A stretch of DNA of 64,000 nt from Planctomycetota bacterium (GCA_016712275.1 JADJRI010000004.1:62001-126000), one strand, 5' to 3'. Numbered from the stretch's first letter, positions 1 through 10,974 are shown. The notes: generated by a model from the sequence alone, not told the origin. Program-made: numbers and translations.

Positions 1-1
1 G

Positions 2-906
2 CAGGAATTTTGTTCCGCCGGCGGGGGGGAGCCCTGCGATGCGTGGAGCTTCAAAGGACAGGCGACAGCCCACCCTGCGCTCAAGACGGCCGGCCTCGTG
101 ATCGTGAACGGCGCGCGCGGCGGTCAGGCGATTTCAAGTTGGGACGCGCCCACCGATGCAAATTACGACCGGGTTCGCGATCAGGACCTCACCCGCGCGG
201 CCTGACCGAAGCGCAGGTGCAGATCGTCTGGATCAAACAGGCGAACCCCGGGCCGACCAATTCCCTGCCCGCGGCCAATGCGGACGCCATGAATGTCATG
301 TCGGGTTTGGGCAACATCGTGCGCTCCGCGAAATTGCGATATCCCAATCTGCGTATGGCGTTCTTTTCCTCGCGCATCTATGCGGGCTATGCCAGCACGG
401 GGCTGAATCCCGAGCCCTATGCCTACGAGGGGGCCTTCGGTGTCAAATGGCTGATCGAAGCGCAGATCGAACAAATGGCCGGTGGCGGCATCGATCCGAC
501 GGCGGGCGATCTCGACTATGTCAATGGTACGTCACCGTGGCTCGCGTGGGGCCCTTACTTGTGGGCCGATGGCCTGACGCCGCGCGAGGATGGAATGACA
601 TGGACCTGTGCCGACATGCAGTCGGACGGAACGCACCCGGCGCAGACTGGCGAAGAAAAGGTCGGCTCGATGCTGCTGCAATTCATGCTCAATTCACCCT
701 ACAGACGCCCGTGGTTCACCAATTGCTGGACGGCCGACCCCGATGGCAACGGCGAGCTGAACATGGCGGATATTCCTGTCTTTGTGGATGTGCTCCTTGG
801 CATCGACGGTGCACCGATGCATGCCTTCGGGTCCGATCGCAATTGCGACGGCCGCGTGTCGGGGGCCGATGTGGAGCCGTTTGTAGATGGACTGCTCGCG
901 AACTGA
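2..906 (+). CDS. SGNH-type hydrolase with C-terminal dockerin-like repeats (5' partial, frameshifted)
   Basis: Coding sense enters from the left edge in one frame (CSAGGGEPCDAW, NGARGGQ) and meets TGA near 203. The same protein continues one frame over to 906. Restoring one G near 198 joins the halves as RAGLTEAQ. The blocks NGARGG, KQANPG and late SDGTHPA match the Gly, Asn and Asp-x-x-His blocks of SGNH hydrolases, so an exported esterase-like enzyme is the best guess. The last 60 residues hold two Asp/Asn calcium-loop repeats (DPDGNGELNMAD, DRNCDGRVSGAD), each followed by a short FVD helix, as in dockerin type I modules. Planctomycetes often place such tails on secreted proteins. The signal peptide lies outside the window. 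The indel is probably a homopolymer sequencing error. Confidence 0.6.
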   Translation, partial: GILFRRRGGALRCVELQRTGDSPPCAQDGRPRDRERRARRSGDFKLGRAHRCKLRPGSRSGPHPRGLTEAQVQIVWIKQANPGPTNSLPAANADAMNVMSGLGNIVRSAKLRYPNLRMAFFSSRIYAGYASTGLNPEPYAYEGAFGVKWLIEAQIEQMAGGGIDPTAGDLDYVNGTSPWLAWGPYLWADGLTPREDGMTWTCADMQSDGTHPAQTGEEKVGSMLLQFMLNSPYRRPWFTNCWTADPDGNGELNMADIPVFVDVLLGIDGAPMHAFGSDRNCDGRVSGADVEPFVDGLLAN

Positions 907-926
907 CAGCATGGTCGCCGCCATCA

Positions 927-1412
927 TTATGGCACTAAGAATCCAAGATGCAGTTCCGCGTGCCTTAGCATCAGTTGCAGTCGCACGCTCTCGCTGACCT
1001 GTCCGAACCCCGGGCTGTGGTACCTCGAGGGCTCGCCGTTCTTCAGGCGCGCCAGCGCCTTCTTGTAGCGTTCGGCGGCTTCGGCGGTGGGTATGTCGTC
1101 CATGCCGAACGTGCCCCTCTCAGTGCCCGGAATCTTCACGCCCTTGGGCATGCCGTCGCGCGCATACTTTCCGACCATGAACTTAAGAACCCAGCGAACG
1201 AAAAACGGCGGGCGCTTGAGCGGAAAGCCGACATAGGCGTATTCGATCCACGATGCGAGATGGGCCAGATTCTGGCCGGCCGTCCAGTTGCCAAGACGGC
1301 GCAGCGTCCCGGCCTGGTCGGCGGCGACAATGCGGTCGACCTCGGCGATGCATTCGTCGATGCTTGCGAAATGAAGTTTGCGATGCTCGATGACTTTGGC
1401 GGTGTCGATCAT
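927..1412 (-). CDS. DUF1569 family protein (DinB-like helical fold)
   Basis: About 161 residues starting MIDTAKVIEHRKLHF. The HRKLHFAS opening, the GNWTAGQNLAHLASW segment and the late LRHAELHLGFL match DUF1569, a small helical family resembling DinB/YfiT metal-binding proteins. The His residues in NLAHLA and RHAELHLG could be metal ligands, by analogy with DinB. No enzymatic role is known for the family. An ATG nine codons upstream (1439) is possible, but the family-like N terminus begins at the chosen one. The next gene on the same strand ends 31 bp upstream of this start, so the two may be co-transcribed. Confidence 0.7.
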   Translation of the reverse strand: MIDTAKVIEHRKLHFASIDECIAEVDRIVAADQAGTLRRLGNWTAGQNLAHLASWIEYAYVGFPLKRPPFFVRWVLKFMVGKYARDGMPKGVKIPGTERGTFGMDDIPTAEAAERYKKALARLKNGEPSRYHSPGFGQVSESVRLQLMLRHAELHLGFLVP

Positions 1413-1442
1413 GATGGGTTCCCGGATATTCCGGTTCAAATC

Positions 1443-1838
1443 TTACAGCTTTTTCAGGGCCCTTTGAACGCGGGTTTTTTGAGAGGCTTTTTCGAGCTTG
1501 GGAAGACGCTTCTCAATGGTCGCTTTCAATTTGTCGGGTGCGGCCAAACGCAGAACATCGAGCGACACGTCGACATACATTGGGAACTGGTTGTTCGGGC
1601 AAGTCGCGAGTTGTTCGAGGGGCGCACTTCGGGCGTGGGGCGACCGGCGGTTTGCGGAATGCCGGGCGTGGTCGCGGGCGATGACGGAATCGCCGTTGGC
1701 GGCGGCCATGATTTTGTCGAGCGATTTCGCGACCTGCTTCGGATCAACGGGGGTGTAATCGGGGCGATCATGCGAGGCGGGTTTTGACTCGGTTCGGATG
1801 GGGCGGGCTTTTCTCTCCGATTTCGTGAGCTGTGACAT
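1443..1838 (-). CDS. Hypothetical protein, basic
   Basis: A 131-residue reading frame starting MSQLTKSERKARPIRT. It is Lys/Arg-rich, with a conserved-looking C-terminal half (FPMYVDVSLDVLRLAAPDK, then a Lys-rich helix ending in ALKKL). I recognise no family. It overlaps the 3' extension of the upstream acetyltransferase frame on the same strand, so one of the two is over-extended or an indel has removed the true stop between them. The VSLDVLRLAAPDKLK part reads like genuine protein and the overlapping frame there is Pro/Arg/Ser junk, so I favour this gene in the overlap. Confidence 0.4.
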   Translation of the reverse strand: MSQLTKSERKARPIRTESKPASHDRPDYTPVDPKQVAKSLDKIMAAANGDSVIARDHARHSANRRSPHARSAPLEQLATCPNNQFPMYVDVSLDVLRLAAPDKLKATIEKRLPKLEKASQKTRVQRALKKL

Positions 1839-2572
1839 CGCGAATCGCTTTGCTCTTGTGGTCGAGGGCATCGACCATTTAACGACGGCCTTTCGTGGGG
1901 TCGGCGGCGGTTGTTGGTTGGAATTTCTCGGACGGCCGGGGATGAGGCGGGTTTATCGAGCACGACATGTAACTGATCGTTCGACGGTGTGCAACGTAAA
2001 CGCCACTCGTCGGCGAGCAGGCCGTAGATGGCTGCGCTGCACCATTCGCCCTTAAGCCAATAATTCTCGCGCATGATACCTTCGAGCTTGAAACCCAGCT
2101 TCACGGCGACGCGGCAGGAGGCTTCGTTTCGCGGATCGATGTCGGCGAACAGGCGATGCAATTTCAGATCATTGAAGGCGAATGGAAGCAGGGCCGTCGC
2201 TGCTTCGAAGGCGTAACCCTTTCCCCAATGTTGTTGTGCGAAATCGTACCAAACGCCCGCCTCCAGATGTTCCGGGCGGAACATGCCGAAGCCGCAGCGG
2301 CCGATGAGGCTTGTTGAGCCCTTCGGGACGACGGCGAAATCGAAGAAGTGGCGCGGCGATTCTGATTGATTCTTGATGGCGCGCTGGATCTGTGCGATGA
2401 CCTCGTCCATCGTTCGCGGATCGAACGTGAGATAGCGAGTGACGCGCTCGTTGCACTCGACCGCATGGAGCGCGGGGGCGTCTTCGAGGGTGATTTCGGG
2501 GCTCAGGCGTTTCGGACGTGGTCTATGGCGGCAGAATGAGGGGCCGCGCTTCTCCGATAGACAACAGGCCAT
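1526..2572 (-). CDS. GNAT acetyltransferase, RimJ/RimL type
   Basis: Residues ~25-190 form a GNAT acetyltransferase of the RimJ/RimL type, which uses acetyl-CoA on amino groups of proteins or small molecules. Visible motifs are ITLEDAPALH at the start, WGKGYAFEAATALLPFAF (acetyl-CoA pyrophosphate-binding loop and helix), DIDPRNEASCRVAVKLGFKLEG (motif B) and the terminal GLLADEWR. The family normally ends there, near position 2000. The remaining ~150 residues to 1526 are low-complexity and out of frame with a likely gene below, so the true end is probably about 2000. The start at 2572 (MACCLSEK) is a guess, since the expected N-terminal strand is poorly preserved. Confidence 0.6.
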   Translation of the reverse strand: MACCLSEKRGPSFCRHRPRPKRLSPEITLEDAPALHAVECNERVTRYLTFDPRTMDEVIAQIQRAIKNQSESPRHFFDFAVVPKGSTSLIGRCGFGMFRPEHLEAGVWYDFAQQHWGKGYAFEAATALLPFAFNDLKLHRLFADIDPRNEASCRVAVKLGFKLEGIMRENYWLKGEWCSAAIYGLLADEWRLRCTPSNDQLHVVLDKPASSPAVREIPTNNRRRPHERPSLNGRCPRPQEQSDSRCHSSRNRREKPAPSEPSQNPPRMIAPITPPLIRSRSRNRSTKSWPPPTAIPSSPATTPGIPQTAGRPTPEVRPSNNSRLARTTSSQCMSTCRSMFCVWPHPTN

Positions 2573-2681
2573 CTTTTTGAACACCCACCGCTTCCGGATG
2601 GGCGCGGCTCTGTTATACGCCGCTTTAGGGTGGCGAATGGAGCCGCTACGCAAATCGGCATTTCGCGATAGACTATCGGCC

Positions 2682-3065
2682 ATGTACGACGCCCCACCAC
2701 CCCTGGGCCCCACCCAGCAGCAGAAAAACTGGTCCATGCTCGCACACCTGTGCGGCCTGGTCTTTCTGATGCCGCCCTTCGGGAATCTCATCGGCCCGCT
2801 ACTGATCTGGCAGATCAAACGGACCGAGCTGGGCGAATTTGTCGGTGCCGGCGCACGCGAAGCGCTGAATTTTCAATTCACGTTTGTCGTAATGTTGTTT
2901 TTCGTCGCATCGCTTAATTTTCTGCCGATCCCCGGCGTCGGCGGCGTGACGATCCTGGCGACCTTTTGTCTGATTCTGGCCAACTTGTACTTGTGCTGCG
3001 TCGCGGCCATTCGCACAAACGCGGGCGAGGTGTTTCGATATCCGTATGCGTTTCGGCCGTTTTGA
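2682..3065 (+). CDS. DUF4870 small membrane protein
   Basis: 127 residues starting MYDAPPPLGPTQQQKNWSM. After a Pro/Gln-rich cytoplasmic lead come three or four hydrophobic segments: HLCGLVFLMPPFGNLIGPLLIW, FTFVVMLFFVASLNF and a long C-terminal one. The W-x-M-x-x-H start, the NxxGPLxIWxxKR turn and the following EFVGAGAREALNFQ match DUF4870, a Tic20-like family of unknown function. Longer upstream readings run into unlikely sequence, so this ATG is chosen. The transporter gene begins 38 bp downstream on the same strand and may be co-transcribed. Confidence 0.75.
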   Translation: MYDAPPPLGPTQQQKNWSMLAHLCGLVFLMPPFGNLIGPLLIWQIKRTELGEFVGAGAREALNFQFTFVVMLFFVASLNFLPIPGVGGVTILATFCLILANLYLCCVAAIRTNAGEVFRYPYAFRPF

Positions 3066-3103
3066 TTTGCATACCGTTCGTCGAACGCCGGAGCCTTGGA
3101 AAA

Positions 3104-4549
3104 ATGGATGCACAACGAGGTAGCAATTTGGCGATGACACCTAGCGCTACAGCAGTTGGTTGGCGGTTCCCACGGACATTTTGGGTGGCCAACGTGGCGG
3201 AGCTGTTCGAGCGGGCCGCGTTCTATGGCATGTTCATTGCGCTCGCTCGATATTTGAATCAGGTCATTGGGTTTTCAGACAAATCGGGTAATGCCATCGC
3301 CGGTGCATTCTCGTGCCTCCTTTATTTTCTTCCGCCGTTTTTGGGATCGCTTGCGGACAAAATCAGTTATCGAAGGGCATTGATTATTGCATTTTCCTCA
3401 CTTGGGATCGGCTATGTCATGTTGGGAGCGTTTCCCACAAAAGTGCTTTCGCCGATTTCACTCTTGATCATCGCATTCGGCGGTGCAATTGTTAAACCCG
3501 TCATCTTGGGAACCGCGTCGAAATGTTCAGACGCGAGCACAAGAGCTCGCGCGTTCTCAATATTTTATCTTATGGTGAACATTGGTTCCTTCTTCGGTAA
3601 GACGCTGGCCTATCCGCTTCGCAACGGCTTTCACTTGCCGGGATACGGTCAAGTCGTGCTGGGTTATGTCTATATCAATTATTACGCTGCGGCCATGGCG
3701 TTCGTTGCATTGGCTGTTGTGTTCTTAGCCTATCGAAATCCCAATACAACGGGTGCCGGAAAACCATTCAATGAGGTTGTGCGCGGATTCTTAAGAGTCA
3801 TCAGAAATGGAAGGTTCATGGGGCTCATCGCCATCGTTACTGGGTTTTGGATCATTCAAACCCAACTTTATGCCTCCATGCCTCAATACATGGAACGACT
3901 CATTGGGCGCAGCGCGAACCCTGAATGGCTCGCAAACATAAACCCATTTGTCGTAGTTTTGCTTGTGGTTCCAATTACCCACCTTGTGCGCAATTTGAAG
4001 CCCGTCAGCTCTATCTCGATCTCGCTTGCCATCATTCCGTGTTCGGCACTTGCGCTCGCCATAGCACCAATTTTGAAGTCCTATGCGGGCGAGCAGATTC
4101 ACCTCGGTTGGTTCGTGTTGCACCACGTTACGGTCATGGCCATCATTGGAATCGCGATTCAGGGATTGGCGGAGTGCTTTCTTTCACCCAAATACCTAGA
4201 GTTTGCGTCGAGGCAGGCTGAGCCCGGAGAAGAGGGCCTTTACATGGGCTTCCAAAATCTGGCCAACGCGATGTCCTATCTTGTAGGGTTTGTGATGGCG
4301 GGGTTTCTGATCGATTCCTTCTGCCCCGATCCCAAGAAACTCGCGACGGATTCGCCGGAACAATACCTCCAATGGGAGGCGGCGATGCGCGGCGAGGGTC
4401 CTTTGCCAGCCGCTTATGCACAAGCCCATTATATTTGGTATGTTTTTGCGGGAGTCGGACTGCTGGCGTTGTTGGCGCTGCTCGTATTTAATCGGATTAC
4501 AAGCCGCCAAGATCGGCTGCGTGAAGCGTTGACGGCGCCGGTGCGTTGA
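3104..4549 (+). CDS. POT/PTR-family proton-coupled transporter (peptide transporter-like)
   Basis: A 481-residue inner-membrane protein of the major facilitator superfamily, with about 12 hydrophobic segments. The first helix carries ELFERAAFYG, a variant of the ExxERFxYYG proton-coupling motif of the POT/PTR oligopeptide transporters. The TM2-TM3 loop GSLADKISYRRALI matches the MFS loop motif, and SIFYLMVNIGSFFG fits the family TM5 region. Di- and tripeptides are the usual substrates, but the Phe to Ala change in the signature leaves specificity open. The start MDAQRGSN is the first ATG in the frame that avoids the preceding gene; an ATG at 3134 is an alternative. Confidence 0.8.
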   Translation: MDAQRGSNLAMTPSATAVGWRFPRTFWVANVAELFERAAFYGMFIALARYLNQVIGFSDKSGNAIAGAFSCLLYFLPPFLGSLADKISYRRALIIAFSSLGIGYVMLGAFPTKVLSPISLLIIAFGGAIVKPVILGTASKCSDASTRARAFSIFYLMVNIGSFFGKTLAYPLRNGFHLPGYGQVVLGYVYINYYAAAMAFVALAVVFLAYRNPNTTGAGKPFNEVVRGFLRVIRNGRFMGLIAIVTGFWIIQTQLYASMPQYMERLIGRSANPEWLANINPFVVVLLVVPITHLVRNLKPVSSISISLAIIPCSALALAIAPILKSYAGEQIHLGWFVLHHVTVMAIIGIAIQGLAECFLSPKYLEFASRQAEPGEEGLYMGFQNLANAMSYLVGFVMAGFLIDSFCPDPKKLATDSPEQYLQWEAAMRGEGPLPAAYAQAHYIWYVFAGVGLLALLALLVFNRITSRQDRLREALTAPVR

Positions 4550-4625
4550 AGATCGGACTTTTGGTAATGGGGATTACCGGGCGCCTACGTTTCAGGCTCG
4601 TTGGTCTTGCAATCTTAATTGTTGA

Positions 4626-5207
4626 GTGAAAGTGACTCGCATGTTGGAACGCAAAACACTTCGTCGGCCGCAGATTGCGATCATGGGATCGAGCGAGGCC
4701 GACGAGCACATGCTGCAGATTGCCGCGCTGGCCGGCGCGATTGTGGCGCGGCTGGGAGCGGCGCTCGTGACGGGCGGGCGCGGCGGGATTATGGAGGCGG
4801 CGTCGCGCGGGTGTGCGAATGCCGATGGCCTCGTTATCGCGGTGACGCCGGGCACGGACATGAACGAGGCGAATCCCTATGCACATTACGTTATTCCCAC
4901 CGGGCTTGGCTGGGCGCGGAATGTGATCACGGCGATTAGCGGCGATATCATCGTCATTGTCGGCGGCGCTTCGGGCACGCTGAGCGAAGCGGCGTTTGCA
5001 TGGATGTACAATCGGCCGATCGTCGCGTTGTCGGAATCCGGCGGCTGGGCGAAGAAACTGGCCGGCGCGGCGATGGACCATCGACGCAATGGCGAAGTGG
5101 TGGTCGATTGCCGTTCGATCGACGAACTCGAGCCGGTCTTGCGAAAAATGCTCGACGACCCGAAGATATGGCAAAGGCAATCGGCGAATGTGGCGTCGTT
5201 GGGTTAG
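4626..5207 (+). CDS. LOG-like nucleotide-binding protein (TIGR00725/SLOG type)
   Basis: 193 residues with a Rossmann-like fold. The sequence shows IAIMGSSEAD at the first strand-loop, ALVTGGRGGIMEAASRG for the GGxxGxM phosphate-binding loop, and DIIVIVGGASGTLSEAAFAW for the second nucleotide-binding motif. These match the TIGR00725/SLOG relatives of the lysine-decarboxylase-like LOG family. LOG enzymes release cytokinin bases from nucleotides; this subgroup has no settled substrate. The frame opens with GTG at 4626, with an ATG fifteen bases on (MLERKTLRR) equally possible. A hairpin repeat follows nine bases after the stop. Confidence 0.7.
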   Translation: MKVTRMLERKTLRRPQIAIMGSSEADEHMLQIAALAGAIVARLGAALVTGGRGGIMEAASRGCANADGLVIAVTPGTDMNEANPYAHYVIPTGLGWARNVITAISGDIIVIVGGASGTLSEAAFAWMYNRPIVALSESGGWAKKLAGAAMDHRRNGEVVVDCRSIDELEPVLRKMLDDPKIWQRQSANVASLG

Positions 5208-5215
5208 CAGGTCGC

Positions 5216-5254
5216 ATCGGTATGGCACCGGCTAATAGCCGGTGCCACACCGAT
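5216..5254. repeat. Hairpin repeat, TAATA-loop family (copy 1)
   Basis: Two 17-base arms face each other across a TAATA loop, with one mismatch. The core is GGCACCGGC-TAATA-GCCGGTGCC and the outer stem ATCGGT is specific to this locus. It lies nine bases after the stop of the LOG-like gene. No T-run follows, so it is not an ordinary Rho-independent terminator. Confidence 0.85.
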
Positions 5255-5292
5255 ATTCCTTGGTCATTGGTTTTTACGGGGAGCAATAAACC

Positions 5293-6846
<1,554 letters not shown>

Positions 6847-6874
6847 TTGAAACTCTTGGGTGTGCGTAGAGCAT

Positions 6875-6925
6875 TTCAGATTGGGTGTAGAACTGGCCAA
6901 TAGCCTGTTCCACACCCAATCTGAA
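6875..6925. repeat. Hairpin repeat, TAATA-loop family (copy 2)
   Basis: Twenty-three-base arms around a CAATA loop with two mismatches. The inner core is GAACTGGC/GCCTGTTC and the outer stem TTCAGATTGGG is unique to this locus. It starts 28 bases after the stop of the isomerase-aldolase fusion. The rest of the gap up to lptF (6926-7152) shows no recognisable feature. Confidence 0.85.
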
Positions 6926-7152
6926 GTGGCCGCCGAAAATAATTTTGCAGCGTCTTCCGAATACCCTTCGCAACGATAGGTGCACGGCATAACGCGTTAG
7001 GCGATAATTGCCTGCTTGGTGGCCTTTGATCGCGTTGGATCGAATGCTCCGGCTTTCAATCTCACCGGATATGACTTAGAGTTTACCCAGATGCTTCGCC
7101 CGCCGTGCATCGCCGGGCCGCGAAGCCGCCGAGGAGTGTACCAGTCTCTGGC

Positions 7153-8833
7153 ATGTTGACCCTTCACTTTTATTTCGGGCGTGAGCTGCTCAAGACGTTT
7201 CTCATGACGGCGGCCGCGCTGACCATGCTCATCGTCATGGGCGGCGGCGTCGCCAATATCTTTCGGGCCGAGGGCATCGGCGCAGAGCAGATGTTCAGCA
7301 TTTTTCTTTATCTGACACCCGTTGCCATCACGCTGATTTTGCCGGTGGCCGCGCTCTTCAGCTCAACGATCACTTTCGGCCGTGCGGCGACCGACAACGA
7401 AGTGCTCGCATGTCAGGCAGCGGGCATCAATATTCACCGCTTGATGTTGACGCCGCTGATGCTCGGCATCGTCATCACAATCATCACCTACTTCTCATGG
7501 AACAACATCATCCCGATGTTGACCGCCAAGATCCAGGAAGTGACGCGGCGCGATCTGCCCGCCATCGTCGTCGGCCAGTTTCAGAAGAACAAACCCCTGG
7601 TATGGGGCAAGTACCGAATCGCGGCGACAAACTGCGAAAAGGTTCCGATCGATCAAGTGCTCAAGCAAATGACCGAGCAGCAGCGCGAGCAACTGCCCGG
7701 GGATTATGCGCGCCACCACACGCTTCTCCGACTCAAGGGCGTGGCGTTCATGGAGGTCGAAGATGTCGAATACACGCGATTCGGAACGGCCGATGAGACG
7801 ATCATCGACTTCGACGCGACCAATGCGTCGCCGGCTGTGACGATTGTGATGGAAGGCGTGCGCGTCTTTGATGCAATGCGCATGCAATTCTATGAATTAA
7901 AAAGTCAGCGGATGGGGCCACGTGAAATCCCGCTGCCGATGGCCCGAAAAATCAAATTCGAAAACCGGGACACGCTCAGCACCTGGCGCGACCAGCCAAA
8001 GCAGATTCCCGAAGTCATCGACCTGACGCACGGCCTCGAACGCGAGATGATGGTCTATTTCCTCAATCAGGTTGCCGAAGAGTCGATCTCAGGCACCGGC
8101 AGCATTCGCTTTTACAATAAGGACTTCTCAATTGAACTTTCGGCTGAGCGCTATGCGACCGACAAGGAAGACGGCCGGCTGCGGCTGAACGGCGTCACCG
8201 GGCGGGTTACGTATGTGGAAAAGGACAAACCGGTCGAGGTCTACCGCGCCACCGACGCCTCGATCGAGCTTCGCACCAGCTTCACCACCAATCGACCCAC
8301 CATTGGTATCGAATTCGTCGGTGACGTGACCGTGACGCGCGAGCCCGCCGGTCCCGACGATCAAGTCGTCAAAAAGCCGAAGGAAACACTGCCGCGTGTC
8401 GAGTTTCGTGATCAAACCGAAATGATGAAGCGGTACGATTCGTTTGATCTCAACGCGCTGTATGCGAAGACCTCGCCGATTCCCCTGTTCGAAAAGCAGG
8501 AGCGCATGCGCAGGAAAGTGGCGGAGCGCGTCGATCGCTATGTCTCCGAAATCAAGGGCGAGCTGGAGTTTCGCGCGTCTTACTCGCTCGATGCCGTCGC
8601 CATCATTCTCATCGGAGCGATGCTCGGCATCATCGTCCGCGGCGGACAGGTGCTGACGGCCTTCGGCATCAGTTGCCTGGCCAATGGTCTTCGTCATCAT
8701 CGCCAGCATCGTCGGTCGCAATTTGGCGGACAAGCCCCAATACGAATTGATCAGCCTCGGCACCATGTGGGGCGCGACGGCATTCATGTATCTTGCAACC
8801 ATGTTCATCGGACTCAAGGTGCTCAAACGCTGA
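7153..8833 (+). CDS. lptF: LptF/LptG-family permease, enlarged periplasmic part (frameshifted near 3' end)
   Basis: YjgP/YjgQ (LptF/G) permease, the inner-membrane half of the LptBFG complex that pulls lipopolysaccharide from the membrane toward LptA. Helix 1 is ELLKTFLMTAAALTMLIVM, helix 2 IFLYLTPVAITLILPVAALF, helix 3 LTPLMLGIVITIITYF. A periplasmic segment of about 345 residues follows, roughly twice the usual length, then YSLDAVAIILIGAMLGIIV. An extra A at 8683-8684 shifts the frame. The other frame then gives MVFVIIASIVGRNLADK and WGATAFMYLATMFIGLKVLKR, the expected last two helices, ending at 8833. Start ATG at 7153 (MLTLHFYFGRELL). The symbol is assigned by position before the second permease and could be swapped with it. 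Confidence 0.75.
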
Positions 8834-8848
8834 CGACAAACAGGTAAC

Positions 8849-9955
8849 ATGAAAACGCTGGACCGTTACATACTGAGAGCCTTTTTCGTCAATTACTTCA
8901 TCGGTATTGGCGTGCTCATCGGTCTCTACATCATTCTCGATCTGTTTGTGAACCTCGACGAATTCACCAAGCTGAAGACCGATTCCGTTTTTCAAACCAT
9001 GGCCCGTATTCTCGATTTCTACGGCCACAACCTTTTCCTCTATTTTGCCCAGCTTGCGGGCGTCATCACGCTGGTTGCAGGTTGTTTCACCCTTGGCCGG
9101 TTCCATCGAACCAACGAGTTGACCGCGATTCTCGCATCGGGAACCTCGCTCTATCGCGTAGCCGCTCCGATTCTCATCGCAGGTCTGAGCATGAACGCCC
9201 TGTGGTTCGTCGATCAGGAGTTTGTCATTCCCTCGATCGCGGAAAAACTCGCGCGAAAGCACGGCGACACGGAGGGGAAAAGCTCGTTCGCGGTGTGGTT
9301 CATGCCCGATGCGCAGCATGCGAATTCGCTCGTCTCTGCCATGGCGTTCAATCCGCGCGCCCGCGAAATGCGAAATGTCGTCATTCTCAAGCGCGATGCG
9401 CAAAATCGCATGATCGGTGCGGTGCGGGCCGATCAGGCCCATTGGGACGAGGAGCGGCAGGTCTGGCATCTGCGAAACGGGTCGGAGGTGGGCCTTGGAA
9501 CCGCGCCGATTCATGAAGTGGAAGCCGAATCGCTCGGCCGCGTGACGGTGAATGAATATGCCTCGGGACTGACGCCGCGGGAATTGGCCATTCAACAATC
9601 GTCGCAGTGGACGAATTTTCTCAGCCTCATCGACATCGAGCGGCTGCAAAAGTACTACGCGGAGTCCGGCAACAACGAGTTTATCAAAGTCAAGCATTCA
9701 CGTCTGACCACCGTCATCATGAATATGGCGCTGCTCTGCCTGGGCATTCCATTTTACCTGAACCGCGAGCGGCCGTCGATTTTTGTGCTGGGCGGCAAGT
9801 GTCTGCTCATGTGCGCGATCTGCTATGTATTCACATTCATGTGCAATAGTGTTGACATCACGGCACTTGGCGTTTCGCCGGCGCTTCTGCCCTGGCTGCC
9901 GGTCCTCGTCTTTGCGCCGGTGGCGGTGCTCATGTTGGACAGCATTAAAACCTAG
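8849..9955 (+). CDS. lptG: LptF/LptG-family permease (second subunit)
   Basis: 368 residues of the YjgP/YjgQ permease family, partner of the preceding gene in an LptBFG-type lipopolysaccharide exporter. MKTLDRYILRAFFVNYFIGIGVLIGLYIILDLF is the typical N terminus and first helix. Two helices follow (LYFAQLAGVITLVAGCF, VAAPILIAGLSMNALWFV), then a periplasmic jellyroll of usual length (~150-280), then three C-terminal helices ending in LPWLPVLVFAPVAVLMLDS. The ATG lies 15 bases after the corrected lptF stop, so the two form an operon. LptB and LptC genes are not in the window. Confidence 0.85.
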   Translation: MKTLDRYILRAFFVNYFIGIGVLIGLYIILDLFVNLDEFTKLKTDSVFQTMARILDFYGHNLFLYFAQLAGVITLVAGCFTLGRFHRTNELTAILASGTSLYRVAAPILIAGLSMNALWFVDQEFVIPSIAEKLARKHGDTEGKSSFAVWFMPDAQHANSLVSAMAFNPRAREMRNVVILKRDAQNRMIGAVRADQAHWDEERQVWHLRNGSEVGLGTAPIHEVEAESLGRVTVNEYASGLTPRELAIQQSSQWTNFLSLIDIERLQKYYAESGNNEFIKVKHSRLTTVIMNMALLCLGIPFYLNRERPSIFVLGGKCLLMCAICYVFTFMCNSVDITALGVSPALLPWLPVLVFAPVAVLMLDSIKT

Positions 9956-10169
9956 AGCGGTTCACGATCGAGTTGACCTGTTTAGCCCGGCCCCAACAGT
10001 GCAGGGAACGCGTGGAGGGGCTTCGTTCAACCTTGAACCGCCGGATGGAATGGGCAAGCGACATTATGCTTGCCGGAGCGGCGCGCGTTGAACGCAGCGC
10101 CCAACTGCCGGCCATATGCCGCTAAGTCATCAATCGCGTAATCAAATAGTGCCTGATGCTTGACGCGAT

Positions 10170-10931
10170 TCAATGCGTCGACGCGCGATACTGTGTCATC
10201 TGCTTGAGAACGGGGCCGAGCGAAAAATTCCGACCCGGACAGGCCGTCTTATGGGTGATGCCGCCGTGGGTCATGATGCGCGACTGCGGGACATTGCACT
10301 GGCTCGACAGAAACGACATCAGTTTGGCCAACGATGCGACTTGCTTGGGTGTCGGCCGGCTCGATTGAAAATCGCCGATCAGGCAGATGCCGATGCCGTA
10401 GTCGTTGTACTGATTGCCCGGCGTTTTGCAATGCGCTCCGTGCATCTGCTTTTTCCAGCGGTTGCCCACATAGACCTGGCCATCGCCATAGGCCACGCCG
10501 TTGCCGATGACGAAGTGATAGCCCAGTTCATCCCAGCCGCGACCGCGCATGTGCCAGTCGCGCATTTTTTCCGGCGTATCGCGGTTGTTCGCGGAATGGT
10601 GAACGACGATGTATTTCCATCGCTTCGAAATGCCGACCGACGGCACCCACGCTGCCTGGCCGGTCAGTGGTGCAGGAGTCGGTCTGTTGGGTGTCGCAAC
10701 CGGTGGTGGTCGCAACGGCTCCATCTTCCCGGGTCGCGAACCCGCATACGGTGGAATCTGTGCAATGGTGGATTCATTCCCGCCGCAGCCGACCAATGGC
10801 AATACGCAAATCGCCGACAGGCAGAGTATGGCCCATGCCGATGTATTTTTCCCCTCGCAAAATCGCACGACGCGCTCCTGAAATAGCGTGATCGGTCGGT
10901 GCCGACAACAGGTCGGTGAACAGACTAACAT
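10170..10931 (-). CDS. N-acetylmuramoyl-L-alanine amidase, lipoprotein
   Basis: Amidase_2/PGRP-type peptidoglycan amidase, which cleaves the bond between MurNAc and L-Ala. Zinc ligands are visible in KYIVVHHSAN and in the late THGGITHKTACPG (His and Cys). The core WHMRGRGWDELGYHFVIGNG is typical. The N terminus has a hydrophobic stretch ending in the lipobox LPLVGCGG, so the protein is probably membrane-anchored outside the cytoplasm, with a Pro-rich spacer before the enzyme domain. The first ATG gives a long signal region; a GTG around residue 22 would give a more usual length. Confidence 0.85.
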   Translation of the reverse strand: MLVCSPTCCRHRPITLFQERVVRFCEGKNTSAWAILCLSAICVLPLVGCGGNESTIAQIPPYAGSRPGKMEPLRPPPVATPNRPTPAPLTGQAAWVPSVGISKRWKYIVVHHSANNRDTPEKMRDWHMRGRGWDELGYHFVIGNGVAYGDGQVYVGNRWKKQMHGAHCKTPGNQYNDYGIGICLIGDFQSSRPTPKQVASLAKLMSFLSSQCNVPQSRIMTHGGITHKTACPGRNFSLGPVLKQMTQYRASTH

Positions 10932-10974
10932 CGGTCCGCCCGCCGGGGCAAGTGAGGACTTTTCAGTGTTAAAA

